Source: an uncultured Eubacteriales bacterium (lineage in GTDB: Bacteria; Bacillota; Clostridia; Christensenellales; Aristaeellaceae). Taken from it: a stretch of 60,035 nucleotides of DNA. A program made the position numbers and the translations under genes. The notes beneath the pieces were generated by a model, which had not been told where the DNA came from, made no database searches, and worked only from the letters and a program-made list of their open reading frames with translations. The number at the start of each line of letters is the position of its first letter. The first letter of the stretch is position 1. Below, piece by piece: positions 49,964 through 58,907 of the stretch. The DNA is taken from NCBI GenBank assembly GCA_900320085.1, contig ONRC01000028.1:1-60035 (forward strand), written 5' to 3'.

Positions 49964-51814
49964 TTACTCCGCGCTGCCGCGGGCTTCCGTGTAGGCATCG
50001 TAGGCGTCGTAGTAAGCGTCGGTGTCCATGTAGCCTTCCAGCTTGTACTGGCCCTTGTAGCGGTCAGTGGAAATGCCGAAGGGGGCCATGGGGCCGGAGA
50101 AGGGATCGAGGAGGGACGCGGTGTAGCCGCCGGAGCCGTGGCCGAAGGGCATCACAAAGCCATGGTTGATCAGGTAGGCTTCCGCCTTGGCGAAGGCTTC
50201 ATAGCGGGCGGGGATGTCGTTGGTGATGGCCTTGGCGGCGTCCACCAGCGCGTAGTATTCTTCCACCTGCGCATTTCCGGACTTATCCATGAAGTTGTAC
50301 TTGTTGCCCGCGGTGAAGGGATCGGTGAAGGTTTCGGGGTCGGCGTAGTCGGGGCCCCAATTGCAGTTCATCATGCCGTACATGCCGGTGCGGCGGGCGG
50401 TCAGATAGCTGGTGGAGGGACCGGCTTCAATGACCACGTCAATGTAATCCTTGCCCAGCACGTCTTCCAGCTGCTGCTCCACGATCTGGGCTTCCTGGTC
50501 GGAGTTGTTGGCGGAGGCGTTGGGATTGTAGAGCAGAAGGATCTTGACGGGGAAGGTAGCGCCCGCCTCGGTCAGCTCGGCAATGGCGGCTTCCTTATAG
50601 GCCAGAGCGGTTTCCACGTTCAGGCTGTTCACATCGGCGGTCGTCAGCGCGTCCAGTTCGCCCATGTTCACATAGTCCACACCGTCAATTTCGCAGAAGT
50701 ACGGCGGGGTGATCGTGTTGTACAGCATCATATCGGGGTTTTCAGAATCCAGCAGAGTCTTGGCCTTCACGCGGTCAAAGGCGGCGATGATGGACCAACG
50801 GAAGTTTTCGTTGTTTACGGCGATCTTCCAGTTGTCCGGCTCGTAGATGGCGTCGAACTGGGGATCGAAGTTGAAGGCATAGAAATAGGAATAATAGTCG
50901 GTGTCGTAGCGCACGGGATGGATCATGGCGGCCTTGGCTTCGTCGGCCAGCCAATCGGCGGTCAGCTCGTTGCTCAGGGACGCGGAGTCCACTTCGCCGC
51001 GCAGGTAGAGTTCGGCGGACACGGTGGAGGCTTCCTTGTTATACTTGGACACGATCTCGTCGATGTGCACGTTCCCGGCGTCCCAGTTCTTTTCGTTCTT
51101 GCTCAGCACGCGGATCTCCTGGGGCTTGAACTGACTCAGGTAATATGCGCCGCAGTAGAGCAGGGTATCGTTGCCAGTGGCCAGGCCGAAGTTTTCGCCT
51201 TTTTCCAGCAGGAAGGGCTCATACACGGGCATGAAGTTGACGTAGGTGAGCATGGACAGGAAGTAGGGCACGGGATGAGCCAGGGTGTACTGCAGGGTGT
51301 AATCGTCCAGGGCCTTGACGCCCACGGTGTCCCATTCCATCACGGGAGCGGGCTCCGCGCCTTCCTCGGGGGTGGCGGTGCCCTGGTAATAGGCTTCCGC
51401 GCCTTCGATCACGCCGTAGAGGATATCGGCGGTGGAGGAGGCGTTCTGGGCGTTCAGGATGTACTTGGCGGCGGCCACGAAGTCGTTGGCGGTCACAGGC
51501 GCGACCACTTCGTTATTGCCGTCCACCCAGCAGGCGTCCTGCCGCAGGGTGAAGGTCCAGGTCAGGCCGTCCTCAGAGTTTTCCCAGGCGGTGGCCAGAG
51601 AGGGCTGTATGCGGCCATACATATCGTACTCCACCAGGGTGTCGATAAAGTTGGCGGCAATGGCAAACTCGTTGGTGCTGGAGGTGATGAGATAATTGAG
51701 GGTGGTCACTTCGCTGCTGTACAGCGTGGTATAGGTGACCTTGTCTTCCGCCACCGCGCCGGCCATACCAAACAGCATCGCCGCGCAGAGCAGCAGAGAA
51801 ATCAGTTTCTTCAT
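49964..51814 (-). CDS. oppA: OppA-like peptide-binding protein
   Basis: Extracellular solute-binding protein (SBP family 5), 616 aa. Residues 1-22 are a signal sequence (MFGMAGAVAEDK); no lipobox cysteine is visible, which is unusual for a Gram-positive binding protein that must be held at the surface. Family wording includes TTLNYLITSSTNEF, GLTWTFTLRQDACWVDG, APVTANDFVAAAKYILN and the C-terminal NWGPDYADPETFTDPF. ATG 51814 behind GGGAGAAGA. First gene of oppA-B-C-D-F; ligands are probably oligopeptides. Confidence 0.93.
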   Translation of the reverse strand: MKKLISLLLCAAMLFGMAGAVAEDKVTYTTLYSSEVTTLNYLITSSTNEFAIAANFIDTLVEYDMYGRIQPSLATAWENSEDGLTWTFTLRQDACWVDGNNEVVAPVTANDFVAAAKYILNAQNASSTADILYGVIEGAEAYYQGTATPEEGAEPAPVMEWDTVGVKALDDYTLQYTLAHPVPYFLSMLTYVNFMPVYEPFLLEKGENFGLATGNDTLLYCGAYYLSQFKPQEIRVLSKNEKNWDAGNVHIDEIVSKYNKEASTVSAELYLRGEVDSASLSNELTADWLADEAKAAMIHPVRYDTDYYSYFYAFNFDPQFDAIYEPDNWKIAVNNENFRWSIIAAFDRVKAKTLLDSENPDMMLYNTITPPYFCEIDGVDYVNMGELDALTTADVNSLNVETALAYKEAAIAELTEAGATFPVKILLLYNPNASANNSDQEAQIVEQQLEDVLGKDYIDVVIEAGPSTSYLTARRTGMYGMMNCNWGPDYADPETFTDPFTAGNKYNFMDKSGNAQVEEYYALVDAAKAITNDIPARYEAFAKAEAYLINHGFVMPFGHGSGGYTASLLDPFSGPMAPFGISTDRYKGQYKLEGYMDTDAYYDAYDAYTEARGSAE

Positions 51815-51871
51815 CGTTTCTTCTCCCTTCATTTCGTTCCCTTACGGTGTAAAAGCCGTATGATTTTGATT

Positions 51872-51900
51872 ATCATATCATTCATAGTATAAAAATGCAA
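51872..51900 (-). promoter_or_regulatory. Promoter of the opp operon
   Basis: Minus strand TTGCAT (51895-51900), 17-bp spacer, TATGAT (51872-51877), about 58 bp before the oppA start. Confidence 0.7.
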
Positions 51901-51918
51901 TACAATGTACAAAATATA

Positions 51919-51952
51919 AACAAAATACCGGATTTGCGCTGAAATCCGGTAT
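51919..51952 (-). terminator. Terminator after ribU
   Basis: Perfect 11-bp stem (51942-51952 with 51925-51935), six-base loop, then TTTG and a T-rich stretch on the minus strand. Confidence 0.85.
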
Positions 51953-51971
51953 GAAAGCAAAAATCAAAATC

Positions 51972-52571
51972 TTACTTGATTTTCGCGTGCAGGAGAGGAG
52001 ACAGGGGCTTATAAACCAGCCCGGTCACGATGCTGAGCACAGCGCCCTTGAGCAGGTTGAAGGGGCCGGTGATCAGCAGCAGCAGCTTCCATTCGCTGTC
52101 GATGCCGCCCACGTTGGCGAATTTCAGAATGCCGTCCATGTCCATGTGGTATGCGCCCATATAGAAGGGCAGCATGATATACTTGTTCGCCAGGATGCCC
52201 ACGACTACCATGCACAGCGTGCCTACCGCCATGCCGATCAGCGCGGTTTTGCGGGTCTTGTTGCGGTGGTAGATCACGGAAGCGGGGATGATCAGCGCGG
52301 CGCTCATGAGGAAATCCGCCAGGTCGCCAACGCCCGCGCTGGTGGTGCGCAGCAGCGCCAGGCAGCATTTGAGCGCTAGGATGATGATCCCCGGCACCGT
52401 GCCCATGGAAAACGCGCCCAGCAGCACGGGGATGTTGCTCAGATCCAGCTTGTAGAAAGCGACCACAGGAATCTGCACCAGGAACAGGATGAAGGAGATG
52501 GCGGTCAGGATGGCCATGCGGGTCAGGTAGGGCGTGGAGAGAATGCTGGTTTTCTTGGTGTGTGTGGACAT
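51972..52571 (-). CDS. ribU: Riboflavin ECF transporter S component RibU
   Basis: Integral membrane substrate-binding subunit of an energy-coupling-factor vitamin importer, 199 aa, about six helices. The riboflavin-type S component is recognised from FLVQIPVVAFYKLDLSNIPVLLGAFSMG near residue 32 and GPFNLLKGAVLSIVTGLVYKPLSPLL at the end. The FMN riboswitch directly upstream confirms the vitamin. The ATPases and T component must be encoded elsewhere. ATG behind AAGGAGGTAA. Confidence 0.94.
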   Translation of the reverse strand: MSTHTKKTSILSTPYLTRMAILTAISFILFLVQIPVVAFYKLDLSNIPVLLGAFSMGTVPGIIILALKCCLALLRTTSAGVGDLADFLMSAALIIPASVIYHRNKTRKTALIGMAVGTLCMVVVGILANKYIMLPFYMGAYHMDMDGILKFANVGGIDSEWKLLLLITGPFNLLKGAVLSIVTGLVYKPLSPLLHAKIK

Positions 52572-52662
52572 AAAATTACCTCCTTGTTTTCGGCACCGCC
52601 CCTTTCAGCATCTTCGCTTGCAGGGGACGGACGCGCCGAAACCGGGAGGCGCTTATACTCCG

Positions 52663-52782
52663 TTTCTTCTCTCATCCAGACTGTACTGTCGGCATCGGAA
52701 TTTCACCGAATCGGCTGAACGGAATCCGTTCAGTTCGCGGGCTGTCACCGCCGGTAGGGAATTTCACCCGACCCCGAAGAAG
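52663..52782 (-). ncRNA. FMN riboswitch (RFN element) upstream of ribU
   Basis: On the minus strand: CUUCUUCGGGG, GGGUGAAAUUCCC, ACCGGCGGU, AGCCCGCGA, GGUGAAAUUCCGAUGCCGACAGU, AGUCUGGAUGAGAGAAGAA, in the canonical order. The terminal CUUCUUC and GAAGAA pair as P1. It binds FMN and turns off riboflavin uptake. No clear terminator follows; a CCTCC in the downstream leader (GCGCCTCCCGG) can pair with the GGAGG of ribU, suggesting translational control. Confidence 0.96.
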
Positions 52783-52811
52783 CTTAGGTGGCTTGTGCAA
52801 TTTTCGTATGT

Positions 52812-52840
52812 ATTATAGCGCAGGATGCAAAAGCAGTCAA
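52812..52840 (-). promoter_or_regulatory. Promoter of the ribU riboswitch transcript
   Basis: Minus strand TTGACT (52835-52840), 17-bp spacer, perfect TATAAT (52812-52817), about 25 bp before the aptamer. Confidence 0.83.
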
Positions 52841-52854
52841 TAGAAAATTTCGTG

Positions 52855-52883
52855 TTGATTTTCTTTACTTCATCATGTATCAT
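52855..52883 (+). promoter_or_regulatory. Promoter of the M18 aminopeptidase gene
   Basis: TTGATT (52855-52860), 17-bp spacer, TATCAT (52878-52883). Divergent from the ribU promoter; the two -35 boxes are 14 bp apart. Confidence 0.65.
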
Positions 52884-52922
52884 AAGAGCGCCGACAATGA
52901 TTGATTCAGGGAGGAACCACAA

Positions 52923-54248
52923 ATGCCGAACGACGTACAGGTGAATGATCTTTTGCAGACGCAGAAATTGATTTCCTTTATCCAAAGCAGTCCCACCAGC
53001 TTCCACGCCATCGAAACGATTGAAAAGGAGCTGGCGGGCTTTACCAAATTGTCCGAGCGGGAAGCATGGCGTTTGCAGCCCGGCGGGAAATATTATGTCA
53101 CCCGCAACCGCAGCAGCGTGATCGCCTTCACCCTGCCCGAAGGCCCCTTCCTCGCCTTCCAGCTCATCGCCAGCCATTCCGACTCTCCCACCTTCAAGAT
53201 TAAGGAAAACGCCGAAGTGGTGGTGCGGGACAAATATGTGCAGCTGGACACCGAGCGCTACGGCGGCATGATCATGTCCAGCTGGTTTGACCGGCCCCTG
53301 TCCATCGCCGGGCGCGTGATCATAAAGGATGAAACAGGCGTGCGCACGGTGCTGGTGAACCTGAACCGGGATATGGCCGTCATCCCCAACGTGGCGATTC
53401 ATATGAACCGGGAGGTCAATAACGGTTATAAATATAATGCCGCTGTGGACACCTTTCCCCTCTGGGGCAGCCAGGAAGCGAAAAACACCTTCAAGGCCGA
53501 AATCGCCAAAGCGGCGGGCGCGGAGGAAAAGGACGTATTAGGGACCGACCTGTTCCTGTATAACCGCGTGCCCGGCACAGTGTGGGGCGTGAACAGCGAA
53601 TACCTGTCGGCGCCGCGGCTGGATGACCTGGAATGCGCATTTGCGTCCCTGGAAGCGTTCAAGATGGCAAAGCAGGGCGATCATGTGAACGTATGCTGCG
53701 TGTTTGACAATGAGGAAGTAGGCAGCACCACCAAGCAGGGGGCCCATTCCACTTTCCTGAGCGACACGCTCAAGCGCATCGTGCTGAGCTTGGACGGCAC
53801 CGAAGAAAGCTATTTAGCGGCGCTGGCCAGCAGCTTCATGCTCTCCGCCGACAACGCCCACGCCATGCACCCCAACCATCCGGAATACTCCGACAGCCAG
53901 AACATGACCTTCATGAACCAGGGCATCGTGGTCAAGTTCAACGCCAACCAGAAGTATACCACCGATGCGGTGAGCGAAGCGGTGTTCCATGCCATCTGCG
54001 AGAAGGCGGGCGTGCCGGTGCAGCACTACGCCAACCGGTCCGACCTGGCGGGCGGCGGCACCCTGGGGAATATCTCCGGCTCTCATGTGTCCATCAATAC
54101 CCTGGACATCGGCCTGGCGCAATTGGCCATGCACAGCTGCTATGAAACCGCCGGGGTCAGGGACGTGAATTACATGATCCGGGGCATGAAAGCCTTCTAT
54201 GAAACGGAGATCGAAAGCGCTCAGGACGGGCAGTACAAACTGGACTGA
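52923..54248 (+). CDS. apeB: M18-family zinc aminopeptidase
   Basis: Cytosolic di-zinc aminopeptidase, 441 aa, typical length. Metal and active-site blocks in order: LIASHSDSPTFKIK (first zinc His-x-Asp), LDDLECAFASLEA (bridging Asp), FDNEEVGSTTKQGA (catalytic Glu-Glu), MLSADNAHAMHPNHP and the C-terminal NRSDLAGGGTLGNISGSHVSI with the last zinc His. Removes N-terminal residues, with acidic residues preferred in some relatives, and would complete breakdown of peptides imported by the neighbouring Opp system; that functional link is inference. ATG behind GGGAGGA. Confidence 0.96.
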   Translation: MPNDVQVNDLLQTQKLISFIQSSPTSFHAIETIEKELAGFTKLSEREAWRLQPGGKYYVTRNRSSVIAFTLPEGPFLAFQLIASHSDSPTFKIKENAEVVVRDKYVQLDTERYGGMIMSSWFDRPLSIAGRVIIKDETGVRTVLVNLNRDMAVIPNVAIHMNREVNNGYKYNAAVDTFPLWGSQEAKNTFKAEIAKAAGAEEKDVLGTDLFLYNRVPGTVWGVNSEYLSAPRLDDLECAFASLEAFKMAKQGDHVNVCCVFDNEEVGSTTKQGAHSTFLSDTLKRIVLSLDGTEESYLAALASSFMLSADNAHAMHPNHPEYSDSQNMTFMNQGIVVKFNANQKYTTDAVSEAVFHAICEKAGVPVQHYANRSDLAGGGTLGNISGSHVSINTLDIGLAQLAMHSCYETAGVRDVNYMIRGMKAFYETEIESAQDGQYKLD

Positions 54249-54265
54249 TCGTCGGGAATGAAAAA

Positions 54266-54299
54266 AGGCGGGGCTGAAATCAGCCTCGTCTTTCTTTTT
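54266..54299 (+). terminator. Terminator after the M18 aminopeptidase
   Basis: GGCGGGGCTGA (54267-54277) pairs with TCAGCCTCGTC (54280-54290) with two G-U pairs, followed by a T-rich tail. The tail overlaps the out-of-phase end of the convergent GH2 reading frame. Confidence 0.7.
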
Positions 54300-54408
54300 A
54301 TCGGCTCAAAGATTCAACCCAGTCCATGGGCAATTCATGCTTTGGTTCAAATTCGTCAGACGCCATATAATCGTAGATCGCCTGGCGCAATGCATTGGCT
54401 TCCGGGTA
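54298..54408 (-). pseudogene. In-frame coding tail of the GH2 gene after the amber codon
   Basis: Directly after the TAG at 54409-54411, 36 more codons continue in the same frame (YPEANALRQAIYDYMASD ... ESLSR) before a TAA at 54298-54300. The tail reads like real protein and like the end of GH2 relatives, where YPEA-R-AL follows a Gln or Leu. A single CAG to TAG change would explain it. Confidence 0.7.
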
Positions 54409-56973
54409 CTACCCCAGATGATGCAGCCCCATGGAGCTGACCATCAGTTTTCCCCCGCCGCAGCGGCACTCAAACAGCTTCGCCATGGGCCGCAGGAACG
54501 CGTAAGAATCCATTTCGGTGATAATGGTTTCAATGCGCTCCGGCAGGATCTTGGCCCGGGTATTCGCCATGGGCCACCACTGCCAGGTATTCCAGCTTTC
54601 CGTTGGGAACTTTTTAAAGATCGGGTGCTTTGCGTCGATCAGCTGCCCCATGCCGCCTGCCTGATTGGGGAAGGTGCACACCGACCAGAAGTCCGGGCTG
54701 AATTGGGTGGGGATGGAATGCGGCATGGCTTCCGCTGTGGCGTCAGGCGCAAGAAAAACGCTGCCGCCATCGGCCAATACTTGCTTTGCTTTTTCGTCGA
54801 GTGTCCGGCATTCGTACACACCGTCGGGACAAACGGGATGTGATTCGGGATAAACCCACAGGGGGTATTCGTTGTCCACACCACAGAAGGAAAGAGTCAG
54901 GGTCAGCTTTTCCGCCGCCTCAATTCCTTCCAATGGCGCGCGCACTGTACCAATCGATGTCAGCCCGCCCACCGGAGCAGCTGCGATTGGCAGGAACCCG
55001 TCTGCAAAAAAACTCTCCCCTATTATTGTCCAGACACAGCTTCCTACGAAATTGGTTTTCCCATAGTTCGCCATCAGGATTTCCGCTTCGAGCATTTCCC
55101 CCGCTGTATAGGTGAAGCGAGGCAGCAGTGCCAGAGGGAGCGCATCCCGGAAGAAAGCACGAAACCTTTCGGGCTGACCGAAAGAATAGGGCTTGGGCTG
55201 CAAATGGCTGTTCATCATGCCCACCAGCGCGGTGCCCTGACCGGGAAAATCCTGCAAGCCCAGCAGCGAAATACCGCTGAAATCCTTTGTCCGCAGGGCA
55301 GCTTCCACCTCGGCGCGATAGCACAGCAGGGAGCTTTCCCCCGTCGCCTCCACCATGCGTTTCCAGTCCTTTGCAAAGCCTTTTTCAATGACCTTTTTTC
55401 GGATGTGCTTCAAATTTTCAGGGCTGGTGACCCCCTGAAAAGCGTCGATTTCGTCAAAGTCCGGCAGCACCTCGTATTGTCCCACCTCAAAGGAAAAGAT
55501 GGGCTGGTCCGAGGTTGTCCGCAGGAGTGCCATTTCCTCGTCGTAAGTGACGCGGGCATTGGCGGGCTCCTGGTTCAGCTTGCCCCGGCACTGGGCGGAG
55601 GTCAGGCGAATGCGGCGCTCCCGGTCGTTGGAGGAGGTATAAAAATCGCTGTGTGGGTCGGGGCCATATGCCCCGTAATGGGGGTTAGAGCCATTGGCAT
55701 AGAGACGAGTGGAATCGTAGTCTTTTGTCTTTTTGAGTAAGTGATCCATGAAGGCGTGGCCTGCCGCGTCGGCGTGCAATTCATTGCCGAAGGTAAGCAT
55801 CACGAAGGACGGATGGTTCGCCAGCTGGCGCAGGATCTGCATGAGCTCAGTTTCGTAATAGCTTTTCGCTTCCTCACTGGCAAAGGCGTCGTTTGGGTTC
55901 CAGTGAGAAAGCTCCGGCTGCATCAGCATGCCCAGCGCATCCGCGGCGATAAAGGCCGCCTCCGGCGGGCAATGGCTGTGGAACCGCAGGCAGTTGACGC
56001 CATAGGCCTGATAGCGGCTTATGATCTCTTTCCAGACTTCCACGTCCATGGGAATATATCCCGTTTCCGGGAACGCGGCGCAGTTGGCTTCTCCCCGCAG
56101 GAAGAACCGCCGTCCGTTCAAAGTCAGGCAGCCGTTTTCCGCCCGGAAATCCCTGACGCCAAAAGAAACAGTTTGAGCGTTCATGGCGTCTGAGGATACA
56201 GTCAGCGGATACAGATTGCCTTCTTCCGTATCCCAATGCTTTATACTGTCTGATAGTTTTACATTGGGGCAAATGATTTCCTGCCGCCCCGCCTGCAGCC
56301 GAGCATGCGTAGTCATCTGTTCTTTCAGCGCAGGAGAAGTCACATGCAGATCGCCTTCCCAATCCTGCTGTAATGACAGCTCAATCCGCACATCCACTGA
56401 ATCGTCATGCGGATAAACGCGAACCGCAGAAATAAAATTCATTTCTTCCACGCGGATGCGCACGTAGCCCAACAGGCCGTTCCAGTTGGTCTGGGTTTCG
56501 TCCGAGGCGGCAGAGGAATACACGATCGCGTCACGGGGCCAGCCGGGATAGCTGTTGTCGGACAGGAAGGTGAATTCATCCTCTCCGCTGACCATTCCGG
56601 TCACTTCAAACACATACGGCGTCGAAAGGCTGGCCGGCCGAAACAGCGGCGCTTCCCGGCCGTTCACCAGCAGGTGCAGATGCCGGGCGCGTTCACATTC
56701 CACAAACAACCGCTTTCCCTTTGGCACTTCCCATTTAAATACGCGGGAAATCTTCGCCTGCCCCTCAAAGGTGTGCTTCCTGGTCAGGCGCGTCACGATG
56801 GGATCGCCCGGCTGCCAGAAGCCGATGCGCTCCACCTCGTCCACCTTCCATTGATGCAGCGGGTCATCCGGAAAACCGATGCCGCTTTCGTCCAGCGTTC
56901 CCGGCAGATGCATGTTTCCCTGCCAACCCGGAATTTCACATTTCCACATCCCGGACAGATCAATCAATTGCAT
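54409..56973 (-). CDS. Glycoside hydrolase family 2 enzyme, cut short by an in-frame TAG
   Basis: Beta-galactosidase/glucuronidase-like hydrolase, 854 aa as read. N-terminal jelly-roll sugar-binding domain (about 1-170), an immunoglobulin-like domain, then the TIM barrel. LNGRRFFLRGEANCAAFPETGY opens the barrel, FGNELHADA holds the acid/base Glu and PIFSFEVGQYEV the nucleophile Glu. A long C-terminal region follows (about 590-854). No signal peptide, so intracellular. ATG 56973 behind AAGGAGA. The stop at 54409 is an amber codon with coding-like sequence continuing beyond it, so the full protein would be 891 aa. Ten bp behind a Gfo/Idh gene in the same operon. Confidence 0.85.
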   Translation of the reverse strand: MQLIDLSGMWKCEIPGWQGNMHLPGTLDESGIGFPDDPLHQWKVDEVERIGFWQPGDPIVTRLTRKHTFEGQAKISRVFKWEVPKGKRLFVECERARHLHLLVNGREAPLFRPASLSTPYVFEVTGMVSGEDEFTFLSDNSYPGWPRDAIVYSSAASDETQTNWNGLLGYVRIRVEEMNFISAVRVYPHDDSVDVRIELSLQQDWEGDLHVTSPALKEQMTTHARLQAGRQEIICPNVKLSDSIKHWDTEEGNLYPLTVSSDAMNAQTVSFGVRDFRAENGCLTLNGRRFFLRGEANCAAFPETGYIPMDVEVWKEIISRYQAYGVNCLRFHSHCPPEAAFIAADALGMLMQPELSHWNPNDAFASEEAKSYYETELMQILRQLANHPSFVMLTFGNELHADAAGHAFMDHLLKKTKDYDSTRLYANGSNPHYGAYGPDPHSDFYTSSNDRERRIRLTSAQCRGKLNQEPANARVTYDEEMALLRTTSDQPIFSFEVGQYEVLPDFDEIDAFQGVTSPENLKHIRKKVIEKGFAKDWKRMVEATGESSLLCYRAEVEAALRTKDFSGISLLGLQDFPGQGTALVGMMNSHLQPKPYSFGQPERFRAFFRDALPLALLPRFTYTAGEMLEAEILMANYGKTNFVGSCVWTIIGESFFADGFLPIAAAPVGGLTSIGTVRAPLEGIEAAEKLTLTLSFCGVDNEYPLWVYPESHPVCPDGVYECRTLDEKAKQVLADGGSVFLAPDATAEAMPHSIPTQFSPDFWSVCTFPNQAGGMGQLIDAKHPIFKKFPTESWNTWQWWPMANTRAKILPERIETIITEMDSYAFLRPMAKLFECRCGGGKLMVSSMGLHHLG

Positions 56974-56983
56974 ACGAATCTCC

Positions 56984-57988
56984 TTACCGATGGCGCAGCG
57001 GCGCGTTTCCGTGATACGCCATGTCCATGATCCGGGTGGTTTCCAGGGCATCCTTGGAGGTGACGAAGGGCGGCTGGCCCTCCTTCAAATGCCGATAGAA
57101 ATCCGCGATCAGCTGATCGTGGCCCGCGCCCCAATAATCCTTGCCAACGCCTGCCGCTGTGGAGAAATCCTCCAGTTTCGCCCCATCCGGAGTGATGATG
57201 GTCAGGCGCGCGCCGTCCATGTGCATTTCGCCTTTTTCCAGGATCAAGTGCAGATAGATGTTTTCATTGGTGGAAGCGCAGTTGGTGCAGTAGAAAACAA
57301 ACCGGTTCCCGTTTTCGTTTTCCAGCAGCATGTCGCAGGTATCTTCTGTTTCGATGGTATCCGCCAGGCGCTTGGCGGTCATGGTGGCGTTTTTCAGCGT
57401 CAGCCCGCCTGCCAGCCAGCGCAGCAGATCCAGCGTGTGAATAGACTGGTTGATGAGCGACGAGCCGCCCTCGGTTTTCCACGTTCCCCGCCAGGGGCAG
57501 GAGGCGTAATAGGCTTCGTCCCTGTCCCAGCAGACGAAGGCGCTGCCGCCGATGACCTTGCCCATTTCTCCCCTGTCGATGATTTCCTTCATCCGCAGGG
57601 ACGCGCCGTTATACCGGTTCTGGAAACAGATGGTCAGGGTTTTTCCGCTTTCTTCCGCCGCCCGCTGCATGGCCTCGGCTTCTTCGATCGTCATGCCCAT
57701 GGGCTTTTCGCACAGCACGTGCTTACCCGCTTTCAGGGCGGCAATGCTGATCGGCGCATGCAGATAATGCGGCACGCACACGTGCACCGCGTCAATATCC
57801 TGTCGGGCCAGCAGATCGTTGTAATCTGTATAGCCATCCACGCCCTGGGCTTCCATAGCTTTGCGCAGCCTGCCTTCGTCAATATCGCAAACTGCCCGGA
57901 GCACCGCGTGATCCGCTTTTCCGATCGCGTGAAAGTGGTTGCCGGAAATGGCTCCACAGCCGATCACGCCAACACGAAACTGTTCCAT
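56984..57988 (-). CDS. Gfo/Idh/MocA-family NAD(P)-dependent oxidoreductase
   Basis: 334 aa. N-terminal Rossmann fold with VGVIGCGAISGNHFHAI (residues 6-22) and the family hallmark CEKPMG near residue 94, whose Lys is catalytic; the C-terminal alpha/beta domain has GGSSLINQSIHTLDLLRWLAGG, which carries the catalytic His. Members oxidise or reduce sugars, inositols or sugar derivatives, some assisting atypical glycosidases. Adjacent to the GH2 gene, so it may process the released sugar. ATG behind GAGGTGA. Confidence 0.93.
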   Translation of the reverse strand: MEQFRVGVIGCGAISGNHFHAIGKADHAVLRAVCDIDEGRLRKAMEAQGVDGYTDYNDLLARQDIDAVHVCVPHYLHAPISIAALKAGKHVLCEKPMGMTIEEAEAMQRAAEESGKTLTICFQNRYNGASLRMKEIIDRGEMGKVIGGSAFVCWDRDEAYYASCPWRGTWKTEGGSSLINQSIHTLDLLRWLAGGLTLKNATMTAKRLADTIETEDTCDMLLENENGNRFVFYCTNCASTNENIYLHLILEKGEMHMDGARLTIITPDGAKLEDFSTAAGVGKDYWGAGHDQLIADFYRHLKEGQPPFVTSKDALETTRIMDMAYHGNAPLRHR

Positions 57989-58019
57989 TTTTCTATCACC
58001 TCGTCCATTGATTTGGTTC

Positions 58020-58907
58020 TCAGAATTCTCCCAGATACTGCGTCACATACCATTCCTTGCCGTCCGTTTCCATCACGATCCGGCCAAAGCCCTGGGTGAC
58101 AAAGGTCATGTTCCGCCGCTCCACCTGCCGGGCGCAGGGCGCTATATTGGAAAGCCAGTTGGTGGCGAACACCAATTGCGGGTTTACGGTTTCCAGAAAG
58201 TCGATTTCCATGATGGTGTAGGCGTGATGCGGAAACTTTAAAATATCCGCTTTCAGCCATTCGACCGGCACCTGGTTCAGCACCCCCATCTGGGCGATGC
58301 TTTCCGCGTCGGCGGTGAGCAGCAGCGTCGCGTCTTCGAAGGTCACGTGGGTCAGGCAGCTCAGCTCGTTCGGGCCTCCCCCGTCCGCCCACCAGAAAAA
58401 GCGCAGGGTCGCGCCGCCCAGGTTCATTTCTTCGTTTTGCTCCAGTTGGTGAATGGGAATGTCCCGACCCCGGAATTCTTTCAGCGCGGTGCGGAGCATA
58501 CTGTTTTTATAGGTGTCGGGAAAGCTGGTGATGAATTCGTCGGTGGTCAGGCCCTTGCGGATCATACGGTAAATGCCCTTCAAATGATCCTCGTGGGGGT
58601 GGGTGTTGAACACGTGGGGAATGTGCACGTGCCCATCCTCGGCAGTCAGCCCCATTTCCGTGAACGCGTCCATGAGCTTCTGCGCCCACTTGTCCATCGC
58701 CCCGTCCACCAGCATGGCGTCGCCGCCGCACTGCAGCAGCATGGCGTCGTTGACCATGGTCTTGAACACGGTCAGGCGCAGCAGGTCGCGCTCCTGCCAG
58801 TCCTCCGGCGGGGTCTCGTTAAAATGAACCGGGACTTCCGACAGCGCGCAAACGTGCGGCAGGCAGAAAAGCAATACGCAAAGCAGGCAAATCCATCGTT
58901 TCTTCAA
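58020..58907 (-). CDS. Exported metallo-beta-lactamase-fold hydrolase (ComEC C-terminal type)
   Basis: 295 aa. Signal peptide at residues 1-22 (LLCVLLFCLPHVCALS), so the enzyme acts outside. The MBL motif THPHEDHLKG (HxHxDH with one change: His-Pro-His-Glu-Asp-His) binds two metals; LLTADAES gives the bridging Asp and FPHHAY the last His. The shape resembles the hydrolase domain of ComEC-like proteins. Substrate unknown; phosphodiesters or nucleotides are possible. TTG start at 58907 with GAGGAG 8 bases upstream, overlapping the AlkD-like stop by 4 bp. Confidence 0.88.
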   Translation of the reverse strand: MKKRWICLLCVLLFCLPHVCALSEVPVHFNETPPEDWQERDLLRLTVFKTMVNDAMLLQCGGDAMLVDGAMDKWAQKLMDAFTEMGLTAEDGHVHIPHVFNTHPHEDHLKGIYRMIRKGLTTDEFITSFPDTYKNSMLRTALKEFRGRDIPIHQLEQNEEMNLGGATLRFFWWADGGGPNELSCLTHVTFEDATLLLTADAESIAQMGVLNQVPVEWLKADILKFPHHAYTIMEIDFLETVNPQLVFATNWLSNIAPCARQVERRNMTFVTQGFGRIVMETDGKEWYVTQYLGEF

